DNA of 64,000 nt from Daphnia carinata (GCF_022539665.2 NC_081339.1:9359367-9423366), one strand, 5' to 3'; positions 11,988-23,702 are shown, counted from the first letter of the stretch. Program-made: numbers and translations. Notes: generated from the sequence alone by a model not told the origin.

Positions 11988-12060
11988 GCCTCTGTGGCCT
12001 AATAGATAAGGCATCGGCCTCCTAAGCCGGGGATTGCCGGTTCGAGTCCCGCCAGAGATT
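11988..12060 (+). tRNA. tRNA-Arg(CCT), possibly degenerate
   Basis: Cloverleaf of 73 nt: acceptor GCCTCTG/CAGAGAT, D-arm GCCTAATAGATAAGGC, anticodon arm TCGGC-CTCCTAA-GCCGG with anticodon CCT at 12021-12023, T-arm with loop TTCGAGT. Deviations from a healthy tRNA are a C-A mismatch at acceptor pair 2, a C-C mismatch in the T stem, and A in place of the first G of the conserved D-loop GG pair. It lies 194 bp from the tRNA-Ile gene on the other strand. It may be a pseudogene. Confidence 0.8.
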
Positions 12061-12882
12061 AATTAACTTCCGATGTATTGATTAAGCTTACCCGTATTAA
12101 CAGTCTGCCAACATTAGTATTATCTACAGCTTCCTTGTCTTGATTCTTGGGTCTGAGTGATGCATTTCCACAGCATAACCTGTGTAAAGGAAACGAAAGT
12201 TTGGCTCGTACGTTTTTCAGCAAAGCTTTTCGGTTGCTCTTTGCGTAATAATGGAAACCATTTTCGTATCGTATAGCCGGAGTGCTTCTAAAAGCCAAGG
12301 CGATAAACGAAAACTATTTTTGGTGGTAAATGTTTATCATCAGGAAGGTGCGTACTGCCTGACTTTGTTTTCAACCTCATACGAAATACTAACGCGAAAC
12401 CACATCATTCGAGCTCCGTAATCGTGAGGCATTAGAATATGCTGTACAAGGATTTATTGAATTTATTCTAGTTTGTTTGCGTCTCAAAGAAACTTCATCT
12501 TCAGACCTTTGGTGTGAACGACACATTTCTATCGATTGCATTTCTTCGATTATCCTCATTTACAAGTGATTTCCAGCTTTTATCATGTGACCAGAATCTT
12601 TAAAAAGATCATGGAATGTCTGATTTGTTTTTCACAAGAAAGTTGGGAAATCAAATCTTCAAAATACAAGCCCGACATTATATGCCCGACTTTTCCTTTT
12701 TTTTTATATTTTGATAAGAAAATATGATATAACTATTAAAATACAAGATTTATATTCAAAATTCAATGAGGATCACGAAAAGTGACTTAATATTTACTTG
12801 ATACATACATTTTATGGGTTATTTACATTTGGATAACTGCGGAATCAGTTCAATGCACACCGGCTGTCCGGGCAGTCCACCT
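12061..12882. other. No feature recognised
   Basis: About 820 bases between the tRNA-Arg gene and the first LTR. Short ORFs only, none with family motifs. The last bases before the LTR are unique sequence, not satellite. Confidence 0.5.
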
Positions 12883-13247
12883 TGTAATGAGTCAATATAC
12901 ACTTTCATGTACACTTGGCGGTAGCCTATGCTATCCTTGACGTAGGTGCGACGCGTAGTGTGTACACTACGTCACCACCTATTGAATAGGAGCCGCTCTG
13001 AGTATGTTTAGCGCAGCGCCTCTATGGCACGGAGCTGGGTATGGCGCGTGGCATACAGCCATCGCGCCATGACCTTGTCACGCTCCCGCCGTCTAAGCGT
13101 GATGCTAATTATCACCATGACGTGCGCTGCTGTAGCCCTTTACTGTTATATAAACCCGTGTTTCTTAATCATTAAGGGGAGTTGCCTTTGCTCTGTCACT
13201 GTGTGCACTTGTACTGGGGTATAATAAACGGTGATGAGAACCTTACA
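12883..13247 (+). repeat. Gypsy-1 5' LTR
   Basis: 365 bp from TGTAATGAGTC to GAACCTTACA. It contains TATATAAA at 13147-13154 and an AATAAA signal at 13223-13228, so the R region probably begins near 13175. A possible primer binding site starts with TGG at 13250, three bases after the LTR. Confidence 0.93.
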
Positions 13248-13376
13248 TTTGGAGGTCCCAACGAGACATTCAAATATATAAAAGGTTCACCGTAATAAAC
13301 CCTACAAGTACATGTGTATCACATGAAGTAAGAGCAAGATATACGAGCCCGAAGTTGACATAGACGAGGTAAGCGA

Positions 13377-16139
13377 ATGCATAGCACTTTTAAAAATATA
13401 CAAGTAGTGGCAACTCTCGAAACCAACCCGATCTACCCAGACTTACCCGTCGTAACATTACCTCCACTATATCCTACCTTACCAACACAAAACTCTGAGA
13501 CACAAACTCTCAAAGAAAATTTTGCTATAAAGTGGAAAGAGCTCGTAGAGCTAGAGTATAACTATCTGCTCGAGAAAAATAAAACCTACCAAACAACTTC
13601 GACAACAACAAATATAAAACAATTGGAAGAAAGGAGAAAACTCTCCCACAGAGAGCTAAACAACGCTCTACAACTATACACTCACTCACTAATAAAGCAA
13701 AATCTCGAGACAAAAGACGACACCACCTCACATGAGTCAATCAGCAAGACCACTGAAGCTTTAAAAAGTCAACTAGCGAAATTTGGCGAAGAAAATAATT
13801 TCGTCGACACTCTTATCCACCAGTTAAAAACAGTCCACGGCAAAGAAAAAGAATTCCTCAGCAAAACGTTAGCTGTCCTTCAAAGTGAAACCCTACACCA
13901 GCAAGTAGAAGAGCAGCAAGCAAAAGATCAGATTACCGCAGAAAATACCAATCTACGAAAACAGATCGAGAGCAACAAGAAAAAGGCAAAGAGTTCAAAG
14001 TACACGCTCAGCACTTCCCTAGAGCGCCTGCAAGAAAACAACGAGTCCTTGAAAAATTCACTTGAAAAAGCAAATACCCGAATTGCAGAATTGGAGAGTG
14101 ACTTACAAAAATCACAAGAAGCTGAAAAATATTTCGAAGACCGGCTGAAAAAGAGAGAAGAAATTACCGAAAACGTTGAAAGAGAGGGTCAAGAGACAAT
14201 TAATAAACTCGAAGCAGAGAATTTCCAACTACATGAAAAACTAAACAGTACCAGAAAACAGATAGCAGTAAACGTTGAAAGGATAAAAGAATTAGAAGCA
14301 GCTACAAACGAAATAAAAACTCAGCTAGACAAGTCAAAAGCAGAAAAAGTCACGCTAACTAAGACACAAGCAGAAACTGTTCTTAAAAATAAAGACCTTG
14401 ATCGAGAACTTCAGCAAATAAAAAAGCAGACAGCAGAACAAGAAAATAAAATATCCCGTCTGGAGAATCGTATCGCAGCGTATAAACAACGAGAACTTCT
14501 GTTCATCGAAGCCGAAGAGACCCATACAAAACAGGAACAGCCCGGGGAAGTAACAAGATTAATTAATGAAATACACGACCTATCCTCGTTAAGTGAAGTG
14601 CAAGATAAATCACTACATTTTGAACTTGAAGCTGAGCAAATAACAGAACTGCAAAAAGTTATTGAACTATTGGGAAAACAAGTTGAATCCCAAAGTAAAA
14701 ATATAACGTCCTTGGAAAAAGAAAACAATCATCTCAAAAGGATCATGGGTAAGCACCATGACGAATCCACCAGACCAGACCTAGGAAGCAAAAAATATAC
14801 CGCTGAAGAAGAGGCCATGATGAGCATCACTCAACCCATCGTGAGAGTGCTGGGAGAACTTTTTTCGAGAGAGGACAAGAAATCCATCCCGCCATTCAAG
14901 GGTAAAAGCACCGATAAATTAATTACCGAATGGCTCAAAGCCGCTGAGCACGTGGCCCGGAACAACAACTGGGACGACGAACAAAAGCTACGATTCTTCT
15001 CGGATCGACTTAAAGGAGAAGCCATTGAATGGCATGAAGCTTACGTCGACGAGAAAGGAGAAGAGCTGGAATATGGAGAATGGAAAGCAGCAATAATTGA
15101 AAGATTTCAAGATGCATTTGACATAGCAGCGCTGAAGAAAAAACTAATGAAGTTAAAACAGAAACCAGAAGAGAATTGCAGAGCTTTCGTATCCAGATTA
15201 AACAGCCTATACGACACCATAGAGGAAAAGGAGGAAAAACTCGACCACGACAAAACCATAATAGAAGATCAACTATTTAATAAAGTGAAGAAGATGAGAA
15301 ATACGACAAAGATAAAAATATTACTTCAAGGGATTCTACCCAAAGTAAAAACGGAGCTATACCTCAGAATGCCAGAAAAATCCGACGACTTCGATTCGCT
15401 TTGCAAACAACTGTTCATATCAGAACAGATATTGCACGAAAAGGAAAATAATGAAAAGAAAGAAATAACGGCAGTAATTGCAGGAATTACAGACCGCGAG
15501 AAAGAACAAGATCACGAATTGTCTAAACAAAAAACTGAATTAGAACAACTTAGCCAGAGATTATTAGAGTTGGAATGTTTTAATAAAGATCTTGAGCCAT
15601 CACAGGAAAGCAGTGTACAGATAGCAGCCACCGACCGTTACAGCAGCCACGGACGGCAGTCGAACATACGACAAGGTAGACCAGGTTATCCCAGAGCACA
15701 GTACTCAGGCAGAGTCCGTTTCCGAGACACCTTAGACCGCAGCAGAGAGTCAAGTTATTCACGCAGTAGAGACCGGAGTTTTTCAAAAAACAGAGAAGCG
15801 AGCCCATTTAGGAGAAACGACCATATACAACGTTGGAGGCATAACGCGCCAATAAGGGATCGTGAGCCAACATATACAACAGACTTCCGACATCAACGAA
15901 ACCACCCATATACGCATCAACCGGGAAGATATCAACAACCTTTCAGGACTAACGACCACGCGGATATCAGGTACCCGCAACAAAACGATAGCAATCGCCA
16001 ATATCGCAGTACAGGAGTCCGTACCCCAGTAAACAGAGATATAATTTGTCATAAGTGTAACAAAAAGGGACACATAGCAAGAGAATGTTGGACCACTATG
16101 GCACTTATGAATTATGCGAATCGCCAACAAATAGAATAG
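13377..16139 (+). CDS. gag: Gypsy-1 Gag with very long coiled-coil N-terminal region
   Basis: 920 aa structural protein that would form the virus-like particle. Residues about 40-480 are a long Glu/Lys/Gln-rich heptad-like coiled coil, unusual for a Gypsy Gag. Residues about 480-690 match a retrotransposon gag (capsid) domain (WLKAAEHVARNNNWDDEQKL, then GEAIEWHEAY). An Arg/Ser/Tyr-rich segment follows, with one CCHC zinc knuckle CHKCNKKGHIAREC near residue 891. The ATG at 13377 is 130 bases after the LTR. The stop TAG (13137 + 3000, i.e. 16137-16139) lies in a region where the pol frame (-1) is also open, which fits a frameshift mode of pol expression. Confidence 0.93.
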   Translation: MHSTFKNIQVVATLETNPIYPDLPVVTLPPLYPTLPTQNSETQTLKENFAIKWKELVELEYNYLLEKNKTYQTTSTTTNIKQLEERRKLSHRELNNALQLYTHSLIKQNLETKDDTTSHESISKTTEALKSQLAKFGEENNFVDTLIHQLKTVHGKEKEFLSKTLAVLQSETLHQQVEEQQAKDQITAENTNLRKQIESNKKKAKSSKYTLSTSLERLQENNESLKNSLEKANTRIAELESDLQKSQEAEKYFEDRLKKREEITENVEREGQETINKLEAENFQLHEKLNSTRKQIAVNVERIKELEAATNEIKTQLDKSKAEKVTLTKTQAETVLKNKDLDRELQQIKKQTAEQENKISRLENRIAAYKQRELLFIEAEETHTKQEQPGEVTRLINEIHDLSSLSEVQDKSLHFELEAEQITELQKVIELLGKQVESQSKNITSLEKENNHLKRIMGKHHDESTRPDLGSKKYTAEEEAMMSITQPIVRVLGELFSREDKKSIPPFKGKSTDKLITEWLKAAEHVARNNNWDDEQKLRFFSDRLKGEAIEWHEAYVDEKGEELEYGEWKAAIIERFQDAFDIAALKKKLMKLKQKPEENCRAFVSRLNSLYDTIEEKEEKLDHDKTIIEDQLFNKVKKMRNTTKIKILLQGILPKVKTELYLRMPEKSDDFDSLCKQLFISEQILHEKENNEKKEITAVIAGITDREKEQDHELSKQKTELEQLSQRLLELECFNKDLEPSQESSVQIAATDRYSSHGRQSNIRQGRPGYPRAQYSGRVRFRDTLDRSRESSYSRSRDRSFSKNREASPFRRNDHIQRWRHNAPIRDREPTYTTDFRHQRNHPYTHQPGRYQQPFRTNDHADIRYPQQNDSNRQYRSTGVRTPVNRDIICHKCNKKGHIARECWTTMALMNYANRQQIE

Positions 16140-16198
16140 ATAAGGCACTAACCCGCAGTAGCATAAAATCAAATAAATTAGATTCTAACATACCCTAA

Positions 16199-19100
16199 CT
16201 AATACGCATACCCATTAGAATTTATGGAATAATAATTAGAGGTTTAATAGACACTGGAGCAGCAGCCAGTCTAGTTTCCGCAGATACCTTACTCAGCATA
16301 CATGAAAAAGAACTAAAACTAATAAAAAATAAAAATACACCCACGTTTAGGACCGTATCCGATCAGACACTAAAATCAATAGGGCAATATGAACTAACAA
16401 TTACCATAAATAATAACCATTTAATCAATCATTACTTCTATGCCATAGAAAAACTGAACGAAGATTGCATTTTAGGCTTAGATTTTCTATCTAACAATAA
16501 CGTAAAAATCAATATTAGAAATAGGAAAATATGCTATGACCATTTAGGCGTAGAACATAGCTATGGGCAGATTATACCATTATATAACCTAACATTCGGG
16601 AATGCTGGAATTAACATACCAATAATACCAGTACTTACTAACAATCAAGAAGGAAAATTAACAGCACAAGATCGCCGTAACTTAGAACCTTTCAGCCAGT
16701 GTGATATCTCGAAACAAGAGAAGACGAAAGCGCTAGATAGCCAACCACCACAATTCAATATCCCAGAATTTGAAACTGAAGTTTTAACAAAAGTAAAAAA
16801 CTTACTTAACAAGCATGAGCAATTATTTGCGGACAAGGAATCAGACCTTGGTCTCGTATCACGAGTAAAACATTTTATAAATACCGGACATGACATCCCG
16901 ATTAATCAACGACTCCGTAGAACACCCGAAGCACTGAAAGAAACCGTAAAATCTAAAATTGAAGTATTGCTAAAAAATAAGATAATAAGGGAGAGTCACA
17001 GCCCGTTCGCAGCAGCCATCGTAATGGTACCCAAAAAGGATGGAGAGATGCGTATGTGCATCGACTATAGGCCACTAAATAAAATAACAATTAAAGATAA
17101 ATACCCATTACCAAGAATTGACGATACTGTGGATGCTTTGTGCGGGTCTATGTATTTTTCATCATTGGATCTTTTGAGCGGATACTGGCAAATCGAGATT
17201 GAAGAAAAGGATAAATATAAAAAAGCTTTCATTTGTGAATTTGGACAGTACGAATTTAACAGAATGCCATTTGGGTTAACAAACGCACCAAGTACGTTCC
17301 AAAGAGCAATGAATGGCACTCTAAAAGACGTGCTGTACAAATTCACCCTAGTATACTTAGACGATATAATTATATTTAGTAAATCGATTGAGGAACATCT
17401 ATCGCACCTAGATAAAGTTTTCGAGCTTCTGGAAATTGCGGGACTTAAGCTGAAAAGAAAGAAGTGTGAATTTTTTAAAGAAGAATTGGACTATCTCGGA
17501 TTCATCGTTTCTAGAAAAGGAATAACACCAAATTTGAAAAAATTAAAAGCAATTATAGATTACCCCGCTCCCAAAAATACAAAAGAATTGAGTTCATTCT
17601 TAGGTTTGGCTAGTTACTACAGGAAATTTATCAGAGCTTTTGCTGATAAAGCTCATCCATTGACTGCACTTACGAAAAAGACAGCAGAATGGAAATGGGG
17701 AGAGTCAGAAGGGGACGCCTTTAATTGTATAATAACTAGACCTATCCTGAGTTATCCGGATTTTTCGCGCGACTTTATCATCTATACGGATGCCTCTGGG
17801 TACGGGATAGGAGCAGTCTTGGCACAAATACAATCTCTACCTCAATCAGCGGATTCAGGTGAGACTAACGAACCAGTTCTCAGTGAATCAGACGACACAG
17901 AAGTCGTCATTGCATACAGCTCCAAACATCTGAATGACCGCGAAGCCAAGTGGTCCACCACAGAGAAGGAAGCTTATGCGATCGTTCATGCAATCAACGT
18001 ATTTCGAACCTACCTATACGGACGTAAATTTACAGTATACACCGACCACCGACCATTAGAATGGTTAATGAGTAAAGCTGAACCAGCAGGACGACTAGCT
18101 AGATGGGCACTCAAAATCCAAGAATATGACATCGTAATTGGATATCGACCAGGTAAATCGCACCAAAATGCGGATACCCTTAGTCGTACCCCAGTAGCAA
18201 CTATAGCTAGTGTAGACGCAAGAGCGATTAAAAGCGAAATTAAAGAGGAAGAAAGCGAATGGGTTCGACTACAGCATAACGATATAAATTGCAGAAGAAT
18301 TATAGGTAATTTAATGAAAAAAAAGAAACAGAGAACCAGAAAGGCAGAGAATATAAATGGGTATAAGATAAACGAAAAAGGTGAATTAGTAGACAAATAT
18401 GGAAGACTAGTGGTACCAGGAAATACAATAAGAGAAATAATGGAAGAAAATCATGATCACATGTTAGCAGGACATTTAGGAATTGCGAAAACTTTAGCGA
18501 GACTACAAAGACAATATTTTTGGCCAAACATGAGAACAGATGTTACGACATACGTTAACAGTTGCTTAAGATGTGCAAGGCGTAAAGCCTTCGGCGCAAC
18601 GATAGCACCATTGCAACCTCTGCCACCAGTTGACAGAGTATGGCAACGCATTGCAATGGATATAGTAGGACCAATTCAAGAAAGTGTTAAGGGATATAAA
18701 TATGTTCTAGTTCTGTCTGATTATGCCAGTCGTTTCGTTTTTGAATTTCCAATGAAAAACCAGACCGCCCAAACAATCGCATCCATTATGGTAAATAAAG
18801 TGATAACGAAATATGGAGCACCCGAGATTGTGCTAACCGACCAAGGAACGAATTTCCTTTCGAGTCTTGTTCAAGAAATGTGTAAACTCTTTAAAATCAA
18901 GCAGATAAGAACTACCGCCTACCATCCGCAAACCGACGGACTAGTAGAAAGATTCAACAGAACACTGTGTGATATGCTAGCTTGCTACGTAGTAGATGAA
19001 CCAGAAGAGTGGGACAAATACCTACCATTTGTCACCTTGGCGTACAACACATCACAACAAGCTACGCTAAAGGACACCCCATTTTACCTTTTCTTCGGAA

Positions 19101-19708
19101 GAGAACCAATTCTACCTAACGACATAAAAATAAATCGGAACTTCGAGCACGACGAAGGCAGTAGTGGATTATACTACCAAAAATGGAGAAACGCTCAAGA
19201 CCTGGCAAGAAGTCACCTCTTCAAAGCACAAACTAAACAGAAAGGATACTACGATGAAAGAGCAAAAGGAATTACGTATAAAATTGGTGACTTAGTAATG
19301 CTAAAAGCACCACCATCGGCAGGTAAATTCATCAACAGGTGGAACGGACCGTTCCGAATAATACGAAACTTCTCAGATATAACTTACGAAGTCGAAAACA
19401 TTGATAACAAAAAACAAAAAGCAACGGTTCACTCTAATCGCCTGAAACTCTATACCCCTCGAGAAAGTGTACCAAACACCACAGAAGCACTAAATCCAAA
19501 CGTGAAAATCGAAAGTAAAAACAAACGAGGTCCTGGAAGACCACGTAAAAATATAACAACAGAGATTAGCCCCGTAAATTTGAAAAAAGAAAAGAACCCC
19601 ACGAATCCTTTAACCCGGATCACAAACCAAAGAATGTCCTATGCCGAACCAAACACCCCAACCAATTCGAGAAATGCCCGCTATAATCTTAGGAAAAGAA
19701 CTAATTAA
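16199..19708 (+). CDS. pol: Gypsy-1 Pol: protease, RT, RNase H, integrase
   Basis: The frame is open from 16199 and carries, in order: aspartic protease (LIDTGAAASLVS, about 16244), reverse transcriptase with YLDD at about 17353, RNase H (YTDASGYGIGAVLAQ, later DHRPLEWLMSK), integrase HHCC zinc domain (HMLAGHLGIAKTL ... CLRCARRK, about 18460-18580), and the DDE core (MDIVGP; TDQGTNF; ERFNRT). The C-terminus is basic with RGPGRPRK. There is no ATG near the start. The same frame is open upstream through the end of gag (-1 relative to gag) except for one TAA at 16196-16198. Either that stop is a disabling mutation or pol is expressed another way. About 1,170 codons, a normal length for Gypsy Pol. 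Confidence 0.92.
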   Translation, partial: LIRIPIRIYGIIIRGLIDTGAAASLVSADTLLSIHEKELKLIKNKNTPTFRTVSDQTLKSIGQYELTITINNNHLINHYFYAIEKLNEDCILGLDFLSNNNVKINIRNRKICYDHLGVEHSYGQIIPLYNLTFGNAGINIPIIPVLTNNQEGKLTAQDRRNLEPFSQCDISKQEKTKALDSQPPQFNIPEFETEVLTKVKNLLNKHEQLFADKESDLGLVSRVKHFINTGHDIPINQRLRRTPEALKETVKSKIEVLLKNKIIRESHSPFAAAIVMVPKKDGEMRMCIDYRPLNKITIKDKYPLPRIDDTVDALCGSMYFSSLDLLSGYWQIEIEEKDKYKKAFICEFGQYEFNRMPFGLTNAPSTFQRAMNGTLKDVLYKFTLVYLDDIIIFSKSIEEHLSHLDKVFELLEIAGLKLKRKKCEFFKEELDYLGFIVSRKGITPNLKKLKAIIDYPAPKNTKELSSFLGLASYYRKFIRAFADKAHPLTALTKKTAEWKWGESEGDAFNCIITRPILSYPDFSRDFIIYTDASGYGIGAVLAQIQSLPQSADSGETNEPVLSESDDTEVVIAYSSKHLNDREAKWSTTEKEAYAIVHAINVFRTYLYGRKFTVYTDHRPLEWLMSKAEPAGRLARWALKIQEYDIVIGYRPGKSHQNADTLSRTPVATIASVDARAIKSEIKEEESEWVRLQHNDINCRRIIGNLMKKKKQRTRKAENINGYKINEKGELVDKYGRLVVPGNTIREIMEENHDHMLAGHLGIAKTLARLQRQYFWPNMRTDVTTYVNSCLRCARRKAFGATIAPLQPLPPVDRVWQRIAMDIVGPIQESVKGYKYVLVLSDYASRFVFEFPMKNQTAQTIASIMVNKVITKYGAPEIVLTDQGTNFLSSLVQEMCKLFKIKQIRTTAYHPQTDGLVERFNRTLCDMLACYVVDEPEEWDKYLPFVTLAYNTSQQATLKDTPFYLFFGREPILPNDIKINRNFEHDEGSSGLYYQKWRNAQDLARSHLFKAQTKQKGYYDERAKGITYKIGDLVMLKAPPSAGKFINRWNGPFRIIRNFSDITYEVENIDNKKQKATVHSNRLKLYTPRESVPNTTEALNPNVKIESKNKRGPGRPRKNITTEISPVNLKKEKNPTNPLTRITNQRMSYAEPNTPTNSRNARYNLRKRTN

Positions 19709-19714
19709 GCAAAA

Positions 19715-19749
<35 letters not shown>

Positions 19750-19780
19750 TAGTAATAAAAAATTACTTTTTATATAACAG
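19709..19780 (+). other. Poly-A tract between pol and env
   Basis: About 27 consecutive A at 19719-19745, then an AT-rich stretch up to the env ATG. It may be slippage-prone. No function assigned. Confidence 0.7.
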
Positions 19781-22700
19781 ATGGAGATATCCCTACTAGT
19801 AATTTGCGTGTTAGCTACCCTTGAAACTTCCAAAACACTTTACGTGTCCGTATGCGATTGTAAGAATGTGAAAACAAGAGACATACTGGATATAAATTCA
19901 CCCTATTATTGCGATAAAGAAAATGTCGAAACCAGGCTACATTTCCCACGTTTCCCCACTAGTTATACCCTAATGACAAAACAAAAACCCATTAAAACAT
20001 GGAAGGGATGGACTTGTAAACAATGGATAAAAACAAAAAAAATTACAGGATCCTTTTGGGTTGGATCATTCGACACGGTTTTCTCCCAAGAAACAAAACT
20101 GATTTCACCGTTAGAATGTTGGGAAATGGTTAACGATAAGAAATGCGGAGGCAATATTATGCAGGCCACCCCAACTTCATTAAGTTTCACAGCAACCCCA
20201 ACGGGAGAGGGTGCGTGGTATGCCATTAAAGAATATCGCGTCCTAAATTGCCTTGCAGAAGAGATAACATTAAGACAGGAAACCCCTGAAAGCCCAATTG
20301 AAAGTCCTTTTGGATATTTAAATGCTACCCAACAAGACGGCCAAATCATTCAAAATCATAATACAATAGTATGGGGAGATAAATCTAGTAATGTTTCCAA
20401 TTCCCAAATAATCCTTAAAGGTATAGGATATCTAGAATTGACCCAAACCACAGAAATCGTAAATACCAGTAGACTCTTAGATACCAGTAGACAAATTGAA
20501 ATATCATTCTTTAACACCCCTGATAATAATAATAAAGAACTAGCTCAACCCAGCTTTAAAGTAGTCGGCATCCCCCTAACCTTTTTGATATTCCCCGCCG
20601 AAACAACAAGAAAGTTATACAAAATACATAAAAACACCCTACCCTCCTGTAAAAATCAAACCAATATCGACTCATGGTCATGCACTGAGTTTGCTGAACC
20701 GAGGAAAAGCAAAACGAAAAGATCCATAAAGCAAGAAGTCGAATTCCTTTTAAACGATCCACTCGAAGAAGCAGAATTGGGAAAACGACTCTACAGCATT
20801 TCTTATGCTTGGGGATGGATTCGTTTAGGCCATCCAAAAATAACAAAGATAGAAGAAAACGGCGTAATAAGCAAACAGGATTCAATCGTTTACATCAAGA
20901 TAATGTACACCCAAAAACAAGTGACCATCCATAACCAATTCGACATAGACGAAAAATTACCTTACGGAACAGACTTCGAGTACCTAATGGACCACACCTT
21001 ACGAATCAGAAGAACCACCACGTGTATAACGACATCGGAGATAAACACCATCATTACGGGACAGTGCGGTGAACGGACGTCGCGCTGGCTATTCGATACA
21101 AAAAACCACCAGCTAATATCAATGGAAAAACACCTATGCATCACACTACGAGACGAGGACGAAGGAACCAAACGCTCTTTAATCCTGCAAAAATGCAGCA
21201 GACCTGACGATATAGACGACAACCAGCAATGGGTATTTGAAACACTGAATTCAAACCCAGAAGTATTAGAGAACTTCCCAGAAACATCCATCGACGAGCT
21301 GGAAGAAATAAGACTAGAACAGAGAAGAGCAGTAACGACAACCATTAATTCGCCGATTTTTGGAAACTTAATTAAATTCAACCACGGACATGGAAACATC
21401 ATATGGGATATGATCAGCTGGGGACTACTTAAAAGCGGAAGACCGCCAAATGAAAAATGTGTAACATACAACGGAACTAACACAATGATGACGATGGAAG
21501 AATGCGACCGAGACTGGATCAAATGCCAAAGAAGCCTACAAAAATTGCTAACTAGCAATGACCCACTAGTACAAACTCAAACGACAGTCGCAAACTGCAG
21601 TAGGACATTGGAACGAGGTCAAGCGTTCGAATATTCAGCGGATTTCACAATCAGACCTTTCAATACCAACAACTGTATCAAGGCTAATACAACGATGTTA
21701 GTCTTACAGGAATGTTCAAGTACAAGCTCAGTATGGGGAACATTCGAACACACGGGACAATTTATGGCAACGGATAGAACGGGATCACACTCACCTGCCT
21801 CAGACAGAAAATGTCTGACACTGAAAATAGGAAAGTTAAGCCTAGGACATTGCCACGAAAGGAGCAAGAAACAACACTTCAGCTTCGAGTATAAAAATCC
21901 TCACCAAATAAGAACCTTGCCAGCATCAGCTATCATAGCTTTATATACGCAACAATCGTTCGACGGGAAAACTGTACCAAAAATCCCACCGTTAAACAAA
22001 CATGAAAATATCAACTCAGTTTTTCGAAGTGAAACGGAAGAACCCACTACAACAACAGCAAAATCAGTTGGCACATCAACCGCCAAACCAACTACGACGA
22101 CAACGCATGGTCCTATTACAACGAAAACTACAACGACACTTAAACACACAAAGACTAGTAAACCAGTGCCTACAACGACGACAAAACCAACAACAACGAC
22201 AAAACCATCCACAACGACAAGGCTAACAACAACGACATCAAGGCCCACATCCACCACGACAAAACCAACTGCAAAGACAACCTTACCGACGGCAAAACCT
22301 ACATCACCTTCAATAACCACACGGATGGTTACCGCAGCGACATTCAGCATCACTACAGCAAAAAATACTACTCCACGACCAGTAGAGGAAGTCCCAGAAA
22401 CAATTCCCACCTCAACGATCCCTACCCCCAAAATCACAAATACACCGACTACAGAAAACACAAAACACAGCCCCAACACCACCGACTTGGAATGCACGAC
22501 ACCAAGTGAAAGCGACACGACGACAACCCAAAAACCAAGAAGCGGAATAACAAAAAGAGAAAAGGAAATGACAAACGATTCGTCGGAATTATTGAAACGG
22601 AATTATTGGTGTCCACGAATGACCTAAACGATCGGCTGAAGTACGAAATAAGTAAAATGCACGAGCAATATAAAATAAACATAGAGACGGAACACGAAAA

Positions 22701-23452
22701 TAAATTGGCCAAAGAAATTAGAGACGTATACTGCCAATTAACAAAGATGAAAAGAACACAAGCAATTATATTGGCCCAAACGAATGGCCTGCTAGCAGCA
22801 GCTGCCATAGGCCTACCTACATGTTCAAGACTTTATGGTTTTGGACAAGCCATGACGCTACAACAATGTGAGCAAAAACGAATTCTACTATCGGCGAAAG
22901 AAACGAAATGCGGATTCCAACCGTTCTTCAAGTATGGAAAAATGAATTGCACAATTGGAACGGATGGGTAGTCTATTCACCCATATTCTGATTGTTTCTG
23001 GAAAACGCAACTAGTGAACATCAATGGATACCCGCATTCATGGGAACATAACGACACCAATGGTGATTGGGTTAAACAAGACGCAACAATCCACACCAAA
23101 TCTTGATCTAATCGCGGAATTTGACGAACTTCATCTCAACAATTTCGATTATACACTTAAAAGTCACCCAGCCCATAACGCAATGGAGATGGAACAATTA
23201 AACATACTGAAAGATTTAGTCGGAAAACTGCAAGAAGGAGAAGCACGATCACTATCGGACATTGTAGTATCGGAAGCGCAAGAAAACAAAATTGGAAACA
23301 TGTTCTCTTGGTTCGACACGTTAAAAATCCTAGGCCTAACATCTATTGGGTTTATACTATTCATAATATGCCTGCGAGCATTTATCGCATGCAACCCATG
23401 CCCAAGATTACTAAAAAATATCAATTCAAGAAAAGTAACCGCGGAAAAATGA
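19781..23452 (+). pseudogene. env: Gypsy-1 env-like glycoprotein, broken in its C-terminal third
   Basis: Type I membrane glycoprotein of an env-carrying LTR element. The first ORF (948 codons) starts with a signal peptide (MEISLLVICVLATLETSKT) and Cys-rich N-terminal segments. It has many N-glycosylation sites, a segment with a ricin-B-like QxW pattern near residues 410-490 (ending QQWVFE), and a Thr/Pro-rich mucin-like stalk at about residues 745-900. The frame changes between about 22500 and 22600, continues to a TAG at 22969-22971, continues past it in the same frame, and changes back by about 23100. The last part (to 23452) ends in one transmembrane helix (ILGLTSIGFILFIICLRAF) and a short tail. 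The layout and the Cys/Trp-rich ectodomain suggest a class III fusion glycoprotein like those of chuviruses, a guess by eye. The gene is dead as written. Confidence 0.72.
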
Positions 23453-23662
23453 CAACACAACTAAACGCACCATCATCACCATCCGCACCAGAAAAAGAAA
23501 ATATTTACTCAGCCGAGGAATCTAGTTGGGAAAAAGGCAGACAAAAAACCTGCACAGGTAACCATACGACATGCTCATATGTCGTTGGGCATGGTATGGT
23601 GTGGGAAGACTTGTGCAAATGCACAGGGAGCTTGGACACAGGGATTTAAAAATAAATAAAAA

Positions 23663-23702
<40 letters not shown>

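Noticed and set aside
20962..22518. Long minus-strand ORFs (198 and 205 codons) opposite env
   Set aside because: Mirror reading of env; the second is a Val-rich reverse of the Thr-rich stalk. No splice or promoter support, unlike the Gypsy-2 antisense gene.
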